Below, in pieces: positions 1 through 7,886 of a stretch of 48,675 bases of DNA (position 1 is the first letter of the stretch; each line of letters starts with the position of its first letter). The notes below the pieces were generated by a model. That model was not told the origin of the DNA and searched no databases. It saw only the letters and a list, made by a program, of their open reading frames with translations. Position numbers and translations under genes: made by a program. Source of the stretch: Chlorobiota bacterium (GTDB taxonomy: Bacteria > Bacteroidota > Ignavibacteria > OLB7); NCBI GenBank assembly GCA_016788565.1, contig JAEUSP010000078.1, forward strand, positions 1 to 48,675, in the 5' to 3' direction.

Positions 1-35
1 TGTTGCCGCAACTCGTCGCTCAGTGGTAATTCCAT
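1..35 (-). CDS. 5' end of an unidentified minus-strand gene (partial)
   Basis: Read on the minus strand, an ATG at 35 opens a frame (MELPLSDELRQ) that runs off the left edge without a stop. Eleven residues are too few to recognise a family. No clear Shine-Dalgarno sequence precedes the ATG. Its orientation matches the next genes to the right. It could also be an internal stretch or no gene at all. Confidence 0.3.
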   Translation of the reverse strand, partial: MELPLSDELRQ

Positions 36-161
36 GACGCTAATCTATGGTGATTATCCCTATCTTCATACTACCTCTACCGTCTCAAATATTTTCTCCC
101 CTAACCTCTCCAGTTTCGCATTCCAATTTATTTGGAGTATAAGCACGGGTGTTTTATTCAG

Positions 162-200
162 AAAAAAAATTGCACGCAATCCCCGTGCTGAAGCACGGGG
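162..200 (-). terminator. Probable terminator of the GNAT-DUF952 gene
   Basis: A perfect 9-bp stem (CCCCGTGCT / AGCACGGGG, 181-200) lies 43 nt beyond the stop of the minus-strand gene. It is followed on that strand by a second small dyad (TTGC-GT-GCAA) and a run of eight T residues (162-169 on the plus strand is A8). The T-run sits about 11 nt from the main stem, so termination may use the second dyad. Confidence 0.5.
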
Positions 201-243
201 TAATCACCACAGCCTACTCTCTTCACAGCAATCCGAGTTTTAT

Positions 244-1146
244 TCAAATACCCTTCCATTCATACCCACCGTCCCCTTTTTTCAGCGAAATTTTCTCGAC
301 CACTGCATCAAGGTTAAGTACTCCATAAATATGAGGGAAGCGGTCGTTATCGGCAGGCTCGTACAGCAATCGGTGAGTGAGTTTGAAAGGGTCAATCCGC
401 AACACCAAAACCTCCGGGATTTCACCGTAAAATTTATTCAACGAACGCTCAAGCTGGCGCGATAATGAGCAGTGAATAAATCCTTCGGTTTGGAGCGAAG
501 GCGCAGTGTATTCTCCGTTGGCTACTGCTGTTTTCCAGGCTTCCGGGGTGGTGATGTGGTACATCCGCGCCGCGTGTTCATCTTCGGGGATTATTGCCGA
601 TTTCATCCCGACATCTTCCGGTATCAGCGAGAAAATATGGAGGTCGCACGAGCGGCCATGGAGCCAAATACGATTGCGCAGAACACCTTCCAACGTTGCT
701 CCAGATTTTTCGGCAACACGATAGCTTGCGGCGTTGCCAACAACCATCACAATATCCACCCGATTTAGTCCTTCCGCAAAGGCCAAGCGTGCCAACAGCA
801 AGGTTGCGGCGGTGGCAATGCCGCGCCGGGCGGCGGAGCTTCGCACCCAATATCCCAAATTGGCAAAGCGATTCGCGCGATGAATTTGGTTGATCCCCAC
901 CCCGCCCAAATACTGGCCTGTGGCCGCATCCTCAATCAAAAAATTATACTCCGTTCCGGTTTCCCACGCTTCTTGGCAGTGGGCAATCCATGCGGTGCTT
1001 TCTTCCAGCGCATATTGTGGGTGGCACCAGGGCATCCAGGGCCAGATTTCTGCAATGGATTCTGTGGCCGCCTGAAATAATGCTTCGGCATCCTCGCTGC
1101 GGTAGCGGCGGATGGTAATTGTTCCGTTGGTTGCTTCGGTTTGCAT
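244..1146 (-). CDS. GNAT N-acetyltransferase fused to a DUF952 domain
   Basis: The 300-residue protein has two clear parts. Residues about 10-177 are a RimJ/RimL-like GNAT acetyltransferase: an N-terminal TIRRYRSEDAEALF strand-helix, the Y69-L70 core region, the acetyl-CoA pyrophosphate loop RRGIAT at 107-112, and a C-terminal GATLEG segment. Residues about 195-288 match DUF952 (MYHITTPEAW, EGFIHCS at 221-227, LLYEP, FPHIYG). DUF952 is normally a stand-alone protein of about 100-115 residues with no firmly assigned activity. The acetyl acceptor cannot be read from sequence; the RimJ/L type suggests a protein N-terminus or a small amine. The gene stands alone between repeats and is followed by a terminator-like hairpin. 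The junction carries no stop or frameshift, so the fusion appears genuine. Confidence 0.9.
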   Translation of the reverse strand: MQTEATNGTITIRRYRSEDAEALFQAATESIAEIWPWMPWCHPQYALEESTAWIAHCQEAWETGTEYNFLIEDAATGQYLGGVGINQIHRANRFANLGYWVRSSAARRGIATAATLLLARLAFAEGLNRVDIVMVVGNAASYRVAEKSGATLEGVLRNRIWLHGRSCDLHIFSLIPEDVGMKSAIIPEDEHAARMYHITTPEAWKTAVANGEYTAPSLQTEGFIHCSLSRQLERSLNKFYGEIPEVLVLRIDPFKLTHRLLYEPADNDRFPHIYGVLNLDAVVEKISLKKGDGGYEWKGI

Positions 1147-1202
1147 GGTTTTACTCTGCTGACAAAAAGGGTCCAGCTAACTCACTGAGAAACTTGGTTT
1201 TC

Positions 1203-1310
1203 CCCTCACCCCAGCCCGGTCTCGGGGAGATGAGGGAGCTAAGAGAGTGAGGTTGATATTCGGTGACTCCGCTCATACTTCGACGATGCTCAGCATGAGC
1301 GGAGGGCTGC
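1203..1310. repeat. Composite dispersed repeat, copy 1
   Basis: This intergenic block starts with CCTCACCCCAGCCC, continues through GAGGGAGCTAAGAGAG and TTCGGTGACTCCGCTCATAC, and ends with the partner arm ATGAGCGGAGGGCTG. The arms CCGCTCAT and ATGAGCGG form a hairpin. A full second copy lies at 3570-3664, and hairpin-only copies lie at 17412-17435, 17628-17680 and 36803-36850. It is a REP-like element with no coding potential. The 480-bp gap 1147-1626 consists largely of this and the next three repeats. Confidence 0.75.
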
Positions 1311-1332
1311 ATTCGTTGCCACCCGACTCTTG

Positions 1333-1353
1333 CTCCTATTTTCTACTTCCTAT
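1333..1353. repeat. Heptamer repeat (TTCCTAT-like), three units
   Basis: Pyrimidine-rich 7-bp units (CTCCTAT, TTTCTAC, TTCCTAT) follow copy 1 of the composite repeat. Longer arrays of the same unit occur at 1603-1630 and 3687-3721. Confidence 0.5.
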
Positions 1354-1373
1354 CTACTTCCTTCCTCTCCCCT

Positions 1374-1427
1374 TTTCCCCAAAAATTTGGGGGACGCGAA
1401 GCTCGATAGAGCGGAGCAGGGGGGCGT
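1374..1427. repeat. Dispersed repeat with CCCCAAAAATTTGGGG palindrome, copy 1
   Basis: The block begins TTTCCCCAAAAATTTGGGGG, then reads GACGCGAAGCTCG...AGAGCGGAGCAGGGGGGCG. A near-identical block lies at 17349-17404 downstream of katG. The two share both the A/T-centred palindrome and the GACGCGAAG tail, so this is a repeat family rather than a chance palindrome. Confidence 0.7.
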
Positions 1428-1460
1428 GGAATACCAGCGACAGATGCAGCATCTACCGAC

Positions 1461-1574
1461 GGTATGGATACCCGCTTTCGCGGGTATGACAGTGATTGAG
1501 TTTTTCGCAATCCCCTGTTCTCATTCCTCCACCTTCCCTCGGTATGGATACCCGCTTTCGCGGGTATGACAGTG
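1461..1574. repeat. Two exact 34-bp copies of a CCCGCTTTCGCGGG hairpin unit
   Basis: The unit starting GGTATGGATACCCGCTTTCG and ending GGGTATGACAGTG occurs at 1461-1494 and again at 1541-1574. It contains the dyad ATACCCGC-TTTC-GCGGGTAT. Near-identical units form the centre of the miniature elements at 17704, 24419 and 28325. The stretch 1491-1511 (GTGATTGAGTTTTTCGCAA) also matches their flank, so this locus is probably a decayed remnant. The dyad resembles the ATTCCC-N8-GGGAAT repeats (dRS3 type) known from Neisseria and other bacteria. Confidence 0.7.
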
Positions 1575-1602
1575 AACGATTTCCGGTGGATACTCACTCT
1601 TG

Positions 1603-1630
1603 CTCCTACTTCCTATTTCCTATTTCTTAC
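1603..1630. repeat. Heptamer array overlapping the stop codon of the TPR gene
   Basis: Four 7-bp units (CTCCTAC, TTCCTAT, TTCCTAT, TTCTTAC) run directly into the stop of the TPR gene (TAA, plus-strand TTA at 1627-1629). The next gene upstream on the minus strand also ends inside such an array (3687-3721). Confidence 0.6.
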
Positions 1631-3462
1631 GTCCCCCCCCGCAACGCCCGAATGTTTGCGCGGGCTTGAACTACCCAGCGGGAGCGGGGATAATCGTTCA
1701 GCAGGCGGGTGTAGAGTTCGGTGGCTTTGGCTGGGTCGTGCAGGGCTTGCTCGGTTAGCTGGGCGGCACGGAACAACGCGCGGTCGGCCACGGCTCCATC
1801 GGGATAGCGGGCGACGATTTGCAGCAGTGTTTCCAGCGCGGCCGCGCTGTCGCCAAGCGATTCCTGGGCTTGCGAACGGAGCAACAAAGCATCGTCGGCA
1901 ATGGTGCTTTGCGGTGCTTGTGCAATTACACCATCCATGGCTGTGATTGCTTGCTGGTGATGTTTCTGCAGCATTGCGTACTTCCCTTCGGCAAACAGCT
2001 TCAACGCGCTGTCGTGCTTTTCAAAATTCTCCTGAAGGATCAGCAAGTAATCCAGGGCATCGTTGGCGGCATCGCTTCTGGTGTTTTGGGTAAGCTGCGT
2101 GAAGGCTTCCACCGCCGGCTTGAACTGGCCGGAATAGAAGAGCGATTCGGCATACCGCAAGGCGTGAAGGTCCCGCAGCCGTTCGGCATCGCGGCCAACG
2201 CCGGGCGCGTCGCGGCCTTGCAGAAAAATCTTTTGCGCTTCCTCCAATTTTCCTGTTTGCATCAGCAACTCACCTTCCAGCAGCAGCCCTTCGGCTTTGG
2301 CGGCATTGTTCCGCGTGGCCATCAATTCTTGCAGCGTGGCAAGCGCCGATTCCGGCTGGCCAAGATCGTTGGCTTGCAGCCGCGCAATCTGCAGCAACGC
2401 TTCCCCCACCAACGGCCCGTTCGGCGTTTCTTTCACGATGACGCGATACCGCTCCACCAACTCAGCCGCCTGCTTCGGGCTGCTGGCCCCAGCTTCGTGG
2501 TAGCGTGCGTCCAACGCGCGGGCGTAGGTATAAAGGGCGCTGAGATAGAGCGGGTTGTTCCGATTGAACTTGGCAAGGAAATAATCCAATGCGGTGATCG
2601 CTGTTTGATAGCGTGAGGTCCGGAAGGCGCGGTCGGCAAAGGAGTAGATGTTGGAGCCGTTGGCGCGGCGGGCTTCGTCCAACTTTTTGGCAACCTCGAA
2701 CGCACCTTCATCATCGCCGGCTTCGGTGTAAAGCCAGGAAAGAAGCTCCATGTAGGGGACGTGATCGGGACGAGAATCGGCGTAGCGTTTGGCAACGGTG
2801 ATTGCATCGCGCACACCTTCCGGGGTGGCAGTGATTGCGGAAAGCCCAGCCATCGCCATACTCAGCCGCTCTGGGTTTTCGGCAAGCAACCGCAGGTACT
2901 CCTCGGCGGCATCCTGGAACCGTCCGGTGATCCCAAAAAGCTCGGCAAGTTGGTCGGCAAAGGTGCTTGCGCCGCCAATGGTTTCGCGGCCTTGCTTGTA
3001 GGTGGCAATCGCCAGCGCGAACTCGCGAACATCGGTTTGGCTTTGGCCAACAATCAGGTAGGTCATCGGGTCCTGGGGGCGAAGGTCAATCGTTGTTGCC
3101 CACTCGGTTCGCGCCTGCTCCCGTTCGCCGGTGCGGTGAAGAAGTTCGGCGTGAAGGGTTAGGATGTCAATATCGTTCGGGTGAGATTTTGTCCGTTCGG
3201 CCACAATCGGCAGCAGTTCTTTGAACTGAAGCATCGCCATCAGCGTCCGCCGAACTCCTTCAAAATAGATGTTCGATTGCAGGTCGGCCTCGTGAAGCTC
3301 CAGATAGACTCGCGCAGCGTTTTTCAAATCGCCGCTCTCTTCATATCCCTGCGCCAGCTTGTAGCGGCGGTCTTCCTCGCGGGGTTGGGCAACCAGCGTG
3401 GCGTTGGCCAGCGTAGCGGCAATGGCCACGCCGAACAGATACTGGATGAATGTATGCTTCAT
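1627..3462 (-). CDS. Secreted or periplasmic tetratricopeptide-repeat protein
   Basis: The 611-residue protein starts with a signal peptide (MKHTFIQYLFGVAIAATLANA, likely cleaved before about residue 27). The rest is alpha-helical TPR-type repeats, for example HAELLHRTGEREQARTEW and the C-terminal ADDALLLRSQAQESLGDSAA. Helix pairs of about 34 residues continue to the end with no enzymatic domain. The final third (about 470-605) resembles the YbgF/outer-membrane-assembly TPR style, with ARYPDGAVADRALF and LLNDYPRSRWV. Such proteins scaffold complexes in the periplasm or at the outer membrane; no partner is evident here. The gene stands alone, and its start is supported by the signal peptide immediately after the ATG. 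Confidence 0.88.
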   Translation of the reverse strand: MKHTFIQYLFGVAIAATLANATLVAQPREEDRRYKLAQGYEESGDLKNAARVYLELHEADLQSNIYFEGVRRTLMAMLQFKELLPIVAERTKSHPNDIDILTLHAELLHRTGEREQARTEWATTIDLRPQDPMTYLIVGQSQTDVREFALAIATYKQGRETIGGASTFADQLAELFGITGRFQDAAEEYLRLLAENPERLSMAMAGLSAITATPEGVRDAITVAKRYADSRPDHVPYMELLSWLYTEAGDDEGAFEVAKKLDEARRANGSNIYSFADRAFRTSRYQTAITALDYFLAKFNRNNPLYLSALYTYARALDARYHEAGASSPKQAAELVERYRVIVKETPNGPLVGEALLQIARLQANDLGQPESALATLQELMATRNNAAKAEGLLLEGELLMQTGKLEEAQKIFLQGRDAPGVGRDAERLRDLHALRYAESLFYSGQFKPAVEAFTQLTQNTRSDAANDALDYLLILQENFEKHDSALKLFAEGKYAMLQKHHQQAITAMDGVIAQAPQSTIADDALLLRSQAQESLGDSAAALETLLQIVARYPDGAVADRALFRAAQLTEQALHDPAKATELYTRLLNDYPRSRWVVQARANIRALRGGT

Positions 3463-3569
3463 GGTGTCTTCCGTTGTTCATTCACTCTACGTTGAACCAA
3501 TCCTGCCTCTGCCGGGGAAGAGTGTTTTTTGGAGATGGGTTCGTTTTCTTTCAGGGGCGGCCTTGCGCC

Positions 3570-3664
3570 CCCTCACCCCAACCCTCTCCCGTGGGGAGAG
3601 GGAGCCAAGAGAGAGGTTGGCATTCGGTGGCTTCCGCTCATACTTCAGCATGAGCGGAGGGCTG
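3570..3664. repeat. Composite dispersed repeat, copy 2
   Basis: This is the same order of parts as 1203-1310: CCTCACCCCAACCCTCTCCC, GAGAGGGAGCCAAGAGAG, TTCGGTGGCTTCCGCTCATA, then CAGCATGAGCGGAGGGCTG. Relative to copy 1 the loop of the CGCTCAT/ATGAGCG hairpin is shorter. It fills most of the 248-bp gap between the TPR and M24 genes. Confidence 0.75.
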
Positions 3665-3686
3665 CTTTCAGTGGCTTCCGCTCTTG

Positions 3687-3721
3687 ATCCTATTTCCTAC
3701 CTCCTACTTCCTATTTTCTTC
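3687..3721. repeat. Heptamer array overlapping the stop codon of the M24 peptidase gene
   Basis: Five 7-bp units (ATCCTAT, TTCCTAC, CTCCTAC, TTCCTAT, TTTCTTC) cover the stop codon of the minus-strand peptidase gene (TAG, plus-strand CTA at 3711-3713). The last codons (ILGRK) are therefore partly repeat-derived. Confidence 0.6.
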
Positions 3722-4910
3722 CCAAAATCTTCACCACCTCCATCTGCCGGGGTTCGCTGGTGGCGATTGCTTGGCCGTCGTGGGTGATGATAACATCAAG
3801 CTCGCTACGGATTCCAAAACGGCCGGGAAGGTAAATTCCTGGTTCTATCGAGAAGGAGGTTCCGGGGAGGATTGTGCGTGTGTCGTTGGTTTCGTAGTTG
3901 TCCAAATTTGCGCCGGCCCCGTGAAGCTCGGTGGTGATGCTGTGGCCGGTGCGGTGGATGAAATGCTCGCCATATCCAGCGTCAGCAATCACCTTCCGTG
4001 CAGCATCGTCCAGCGTGGCTCCATCAATTTTTTGGCCGGAAGCAACGGCGGCGGCAACGGCATCGAACGCGGCATCGCGGGCGGCGCGCACAACCTCAAA
4101 AACTTCGGTAAACTCCTCTGGGATTTCCTCCCCCACATATCCCACCCAGGTGATGTCGCCATAAATTCCGTCGCCGGTTCGCTCGCGCGCCCACAGGTCA
4201 ATCAGCACGAAATCGCCACGGTTGATGGTTGCGGTGGATTCCGCCGTTGGCTGGTAATGCGGGTTGGCTCCGTTTGGCCCCACGCTGCAATTTGGTGAGT
4301 GGTCGGTGACAAGCCCACGTATGGCGAACTGGCGCAGAATCCATTCCTGCACGTCGAACTCGGTAATCGGCTGGCCGCTGCCGATTGCCTGGCCAATCAG
4401 GTCGAACGCCCCCATCATCACTTGGCGGCAGCTTGCCCCGGCGCGGGCTGCGGAATCCAACTGCTCTTGCGTCAGCACCGCTTCCAAGCTGGCAATCAGA
4501 TCGCCGGAAGGGATCACTTCAATGCCGAACGAGCGGACAAGCTCCACCGTCCCAGCATCCACTTTTGCGATGACAGGAATGGCGTTGTTTGGCGAATACT
4601 CCATGGCCACAACCTTGCAGCCAGCAAGAATTTTTTGCAGCCCTTCGATGAACTCCGTTTGGCTAGAGTACTCCACAACATGCCCGGGCATCAGCTTCCC
4701 GATGTGAGGTTCGATGCGGTGTGCCAAACCAACCGGCTGGCCGGCGGCGGGGATCATCACGGCCCAGCGGCGCGATTGGTGGACATCGGGAGTAAGCCCC
4801 AGGATGCGGGCGGCAATCGGGTTCGACTCACGGAATGAGCAGAGCAGCCAAGCGGGAATCCCCAACGCTTGCAGGCTTGTTTGAATGCGTTCAAGTTGGT
4901 GTTGTTCCAT
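3711..4910 (-). CDS. M24 family metallopeptidase (Xaa-Pro aminopeptidase type)
   Basis: The 399-residue protein has a creatinase-type N-terminal domain (1-145) and a pita-bread catalytic domain (150-399). All five metal ligands are visible: D238 (IDLW), D252 (GDITW), H323 (RTGHS), E356 (SIEPG) and E370 (RSELD). The family removes N-terminal residues ahead of proline, or acts as a prolidase, using two Mn or Co ions. No signal peptide is seen, so it is probably cytoplasmic. The frame stays open 60 codons further upstream, but that part shows no domain character, so the ATG at 4910 (MEQHQLERIQ) is preferred. No strong Shine-Dalgarno sequence is present. Confidence 0.9.
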   Translation of the reverse strand: MEQHQLERIQTSLQALGIPAWLLCSFRESNPIAARILGLTPDVHQSRRWAVMIPAAGQPVGLAHRIEPHIGKLMPGHVVEYSSQTEFIEGLQKILAGCKVVAMEYSPNNAIPVIAKVDAGTVELVRSFGIEVIPSGDLIASLEAVLTQEQLDSAARAGASCRQVMMGAFDLIGQAIGSGQPITEFDVQEWILRQFAIRGLVTDHSPNCSVGPNGANPHYQPTAESTATINRGDFVLIDLWARERTGDGIYGDITWVGYVGEEIPEEFTEVFEVVRAARDAAFDAVAAAVASGQKIDGATLDDAARKVIADAGYGEHFIHRTGHSITTELHGAGANLDNYETNDTRTILPGTSFSIEPGIYLPGRFGIRSELDVIITHDGQAIATSEPRQMEVVKILGRK

Positions 4911-5157
4911 GCGGTGAAAATAGGGGATGGAAGAGGTTGCGGCAACGGAGTTTTCGCGGAAACATGGCTTCTGTTGATTTTGTGACAACGTTGTTTGGAT
5001 GCTTGCCACCCAGCATTGCTGTGCAGCAGAGCAACTCTGGGCTATTTCTGGTGAATCTTTTTTTCCCTGAATTGCCACATTCCCCCCCATTCGCTATGTT
5101 GGCGGCTCGTTTCCAACAGACGCTTATTGAACCTCAACTGAACCAACTTGAAGAACT

Positions 5158-5619
5158 ATGCAGCTTGTCAACATCCATAAAATCCTTGCTCCAACGGACT
5201 TCTCGCAGCACAGCAACAAAGCCCTGGGCTACGCCCGCACCCTTGCCGAACAGTGGGGTGCCGAGCTTCACCTGCTGAATGTGGTTGAGCCAACCGTCTT
5301 CCCAACCGAAGGTGGACTTGCGCCGATGGGGCTGATGAACCTTGACACCGAGCTTACCGACGCATCGCAGCACTCCATCGAGGAGTTGGCAAAGCACCCC
5401 GAACTTTCCGGAGTGAAAATTGTGACGGCAACGGTGCATGGTCGCGCCAGCAACGCAATCATTGACTACGCCGCCGAACATGGCATTGACCTTGTGGTGA
5501 TTGCCACCCACGGACGCACAGGGCTGGAGCATCTGATCTTTGGCTCCACTGCCGAGCGCGTCATCCGCGAATGCCCCTGCCCAGTGCTGACAATCCGCGA
5601 CCCGGACAGGAAGAAGTAA
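5158..5619 (+). CDS. Universal stress protein, UspA family
   Basis: The 153-residue single-domain Usp protein begins VNIHKILAPTDFS, with the nucleotide-contacting Asp at D14. It carries the ATP-binding signature G-2x-G-9x-G-S/T near residues 119-131 (GRTG...FGST), followed by ERVIRECPCPVLTI. This pattern marks the ATP-binding (MJ0577-like) subgroup. Members form dimers and take part in stress survival; the specific role here is unknown. The gene precedes fbp on the same strand with a 143-bp gap containing a heptamer array, and is divergent from the M24 peptidase. Confidence 0.93.
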   Translation: MQLVNIHKILAPTDFSQHSNKALGYARTLAEQWGAELHLLNVVEPTVFPTEGGLAPMGLMNLDTELTDASQHSIEELAKHPELSGVKIVTATVHGRASNAIIDYAAEHGIDLVVIATHGRTGLEHLIFGSTAERVIRECPCPVLTIRDPDRKK

Positions 5620-5672
5620 AAAAGGGGCGGGACGGGGATTCGCAATTCACAGAATCTTCGTCTTCCTTCTCT

Positions 5673-5721
5673 CAGTTGCCAGTTGCCAGTTGTCAGTTGT
5701 CAGTTGTCAGTTGTCAGTTGC
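5673..5721. repeat. CAGTTGY heptamer array, seven units
   Basis: Seven tandem 7-bp units (CAGTTGC x2, CAGTTGT x4, CAGTTGC) lie 42 bp ahead of the fbp start. A second array of different sequence but the same period is at 10001-10070. Heptanucleotide arrays of this sort are known as short tandem repeats in cyanobacteria and other bacteria. Confidence 0.85.
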
Positions 5722-5762
5722 CAATTTTCCATTCTCGCTTCTCCAATCTCCATTTTCCAACC

Positions 5763-6803
5763 ATGCCAACTTCAAAACTGATCACGATTGAGCGGCACAT
5801 TGCCGACCAGCAGCATCTTCACCCGGAAGCCAGCGGCGAGTTCAGCCGGCTGCTGCGGGACCTTACGTTGGCGGTTCGGGTGATCCAGCGCGAGGTGCGG
5901 CGGGCCGGGTTGGCAGATATTTTGGGGTTGGCCGGCGAGGAGAACGTGCATGGCGAAGCGGTGAAGAAATTGGACGCGCTCAGCAACGAGACGATCATCC
6001 GCGCAATGCGCTACGGCGGCCACCTGTGTGCGATGGCCTCGGAGGAATCCGAGGGGCTGATTCAGATTCCGGAGCGCGCCGAAAAAGGGGCGTATGTTCT
6101 GCTGTTCGACCCGCTGGATGGGTCATCGAACATTGATGTGAACGTCACCATCGGCACCATTTTCTCGGTCCTTCACCGCGTCACGCCAAGCGACGGGACG
6201 GTTGGAACGATGGAGGACTTGCTGCAAGCCGGATACCGCCAAGTTGCCGCCGGATACGCGCTGTATGGATCGAGCACCATGCTGGTTTATACCACCGGCG
6301 ACGGCGTTGATGCCTTCACCTACGACCACACTCTGGGGGATTTTTTCCTGAGCGCAAGCGGGCTGCGGATGCCGGAGCGGGGCAAATACTACTCCATCAA
6401 CGAAGGGAACTCCATCAACTGGTTTGGCGGGACACGGCGGTTTGTTGAGTATCTGAAGCAGGAGGATAGCGCGACCGGGCGGCCATACAGCTTGCGCTAC
6501 ATCGGCACCGCCGTTGCCGACATCCACCGCACGCTGCTGTACGGTGGGTTGTTCCTGTACCCTGCCGACCGGAAATCGCCGAACGGAAAGCTGCGGCTGA
6601 TGTACGAAGTGAACCCGCTGGCAATGCTGATTGAGCAAGCTGGCGGAATGGCCACCGATGGTTGGAGCCGCGTGATGGAGACCCAACCAACCAGCCTTCA
6701 CCAACGGGTCCCGCTGATTTGCGGAAGCCGTTTGGATGTTGAAGATGCCCTCCGATTTTTGGCCGATGACCGCGCCGAACGTGATGCACTGATTCAGCAA
6801 TGA
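5763..6803 (+). CDS. fbp: Fructose-1,6-bisphosphatase, class I
   Basis: The 346-residue enzyme hydrolyses fructose-1,6-bisphosphate to fructose-6-phosphate plus phosphate in gluconeogenesis. The class I signature is complete: catalytic acidic loop ASEESE (92-97), metal-binding DPLDGSSN (116-123), substrate region with INEGN, YIGTAVADIHR and GGLFLYP, and C-terminal ICGS. Length is normal for the family. The frame is open further upstream but that part encodes the heptamer array, so the ATG at 5763 (MPTSKLITIE) is preferred; it fits the usual N-terminus. The stop overlaps the start of pdxA by 4 nt (ATGA), which suggests translational coupling. A phosphofructokinase for the opposing step lies at 30227. 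Confidence 0.97.
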   Translation: MPTSKLITIERHIADQQHLHPEASGEFSRLLRDLTLAVRVIQREVRRAGLADILGLAGEENVHGEAVKKLDALSNETIIRAMRYGGHLCAMASEESEGLIQIPERAEKGAYVLLFDPLDGSSNIDVNVTIGTIFSVLHRVTPSDGTVGTMEDLLQAGYRQVAAGYALYGSSTMLVYTTGDGVDAFTYDHTLGDFFLSASGLRMPERGKYYSINEGNSINWFGGTRRFVEYLKQEDSATGRPYSLRYIGTAVADIHRTLLYGGLFLYPADRKSPNGKLRLMYEVNPLAMLIEQAGGMATDGWSRVMETQPTSLHQRVPLICGSRLDVEDALRFLADDRAERDALIQQ

Positions 6804-7771
6804 AACCACGCATCGGAATCACACTTGGTGATGTGAACGGCATTGGGCCGGAGGTGATGCTGAAATCGCTTCGCAAAACTGAGGTTTGGGATGTTTGCCA
6901 GCCGCTGATTATTGGCCCCGAAATGTTGATCCAACAACTGCGCGATCTGTTCGCGCCGCAGCTTCAGCTTCCCCCAATTCTTTCCGGAAATTTCACCTCT
7001 GTTGCTCACTTCCCCGGCCGCCCCAACGCTGCCGATGCGGGGAAGCTATCGGGGGAGATGATCGAGCATGGAGTTGGCTGGATCCAGCAGGGGTTGATTG
7101 ATGCAATCGTCACCATGCCAATTAGCAAAGTTGGGCTGAACGCAGGCGGATATCCCTTCCCCGGCCACACCGAAATGCTTGCCGAACGCGCTGGCGGAAC
7201 ACCGCTGATGATTCTTGCAACCGAAGGATTGCGGGTTGCGCTTGCCACCATCCACCAACCGATTTCCCGCGTGCCGGGGTTGCTGACCCGTGAGCGAATC
7301 ACCCACCATGCAACCATTTTTTCCGAAAGCCTGCGGGGTGATTTTGGGATTGCGAACCCACGGGTTGCCCTGCTTGGGCTGAACCCTCACGCCGGCGAAG
7401 AAGGGACGATTGGAACCGAAGAATTGGAGGTCATTATTCCGGCGGTGGCAACGCTTCAAGCATCGGGAATTGCCGTAAACGGCCCCTTCCCCGCCGATGG
7501 TTTTTTTGCCCGCTACCGCCCGGGCGATTACGACGGAGTGCTGGCCATGTACCACGACCAGGGATTGATCCCGCTGAAAATGATGGCGCGTGGCGGCGGG
7601 GTGAATATCACCGCCGGATTGCCGATTGTCCGAACCTCACCCGACCACGGAACCGCCTACCCGATTGCCGGAACCAACCAAGCCGATGAGCGAAGCAGCA
7701 CCGAAGCAATCGTGGCCGCCGCCGCAATCGTGCGGGCCAGAAGGGGAAAAAGCGGGGGAGCAGTGGAGTAG
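6800..7771 (+). CDS. pdxA: 4-hydroxythreonine-4-phosphate dehydrogenase
   Basis: PdxA oxidises 4-phosphohydroxy-L-threonine in the DXP-dependent pathway to pyridoxal 5'-phosphate. The 323-residue protein has the start GITLGDVNGIGPEV, the PGHTE substrate motif (121-125), and the three metal-binding histidines H152 (TIHQP), H197 (NPHAGE) and H252 (YHDQG), followed by TSPDHGTA. The gene overlaps fbp by 4 nt, so the two are probably cotranscribed. No other pdx gene is in the window. The C-terminus (RGKSGGAVE) runs into a 13-bp direct repeat and appears to have been modestly extended by it. Confidence 0.97.
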   Translation: MKPRIGITLGDVNGIGPEVMLKSLRKTEVWDVCQPLIIGPEMLIQQLRDLFAPQLQLPPILSGNFTSVAHFPGRPNAADAGKLSGEMIEHGVGWIQQGLIDAIVTMPISKVGLNAGGYPFPGHTEMLAERAGGTPLMILATEGLRVALATIHQPISRVPGLLTRERITHHATIFSESLRGDFGIANPRVALLGLNPHAGEEGTIGTEELEVIIPAVATLQASGIAVNGPFPADGFFARYRPGDYDGVLAMYHDQGLIPLKMMARGGGVNITAGLPIVRTSPDHGTAYPIAGTNQADERSSTEAIVAAAAIVRARRGKSGGAVE

Positions 7772-7801
7772 AAAATTGGAGTAGAAAATTGGAGTAGAAA
7801 A
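7765..7801. repeat. 13-bp direct repeat across the pdxA stop
   Basis: The unit GGAGTAGAAAATT occurs twice in tandem, followed by a third partial unit. The first unit contains the pdxA stop codon. Confidence 0.7.
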
Positions 7802-7839
7802 ACGAGCGCAGCCCATTCGACAAGTATCGAATGGGCTGC
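7798..7839 (-). terminator. Terminator between pdxA and the M16 gene
   Basis: A perfect 13-bp stem (GCAGCCCATTCGA / TCGAATGGGCTGC, 7808-7839) with a 6-nt loop lies between two convergent genes. On the minus strand it is followed within 5 nt by TTTTT, giving a normal intrinsic terminator for the M16 gene. The plus side has only a weak TTTT, so termination of pdxA there is less certain. Confidence 0.75.
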
Positions 7840-7886
7840 ACTGGTTTTGCAAGCAGCACTGCCAGCGATGGCGTGCGGGCAACGGC

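Noticed and set aside
130-141. TTTGGAGTATA near the left edge as another miniature-element end
   Set aside because: Only about 11 bases match one end, and the diagnostic TTTGCGAAA is absent, so it could be chance.
34-465. Open frame of 143 residues on the plus strand
   Set aside because: It overlaps the start of the minus-strand GNAT-DUF952 gene and the terminator hairpin, and shows no domain or codon signal.
4911-5090. N-terminal extension of the M24 peptidase gene to 5090
   Set aside because: The extra 60 residues have no domain character, and the family N-terminus starts at 4910.
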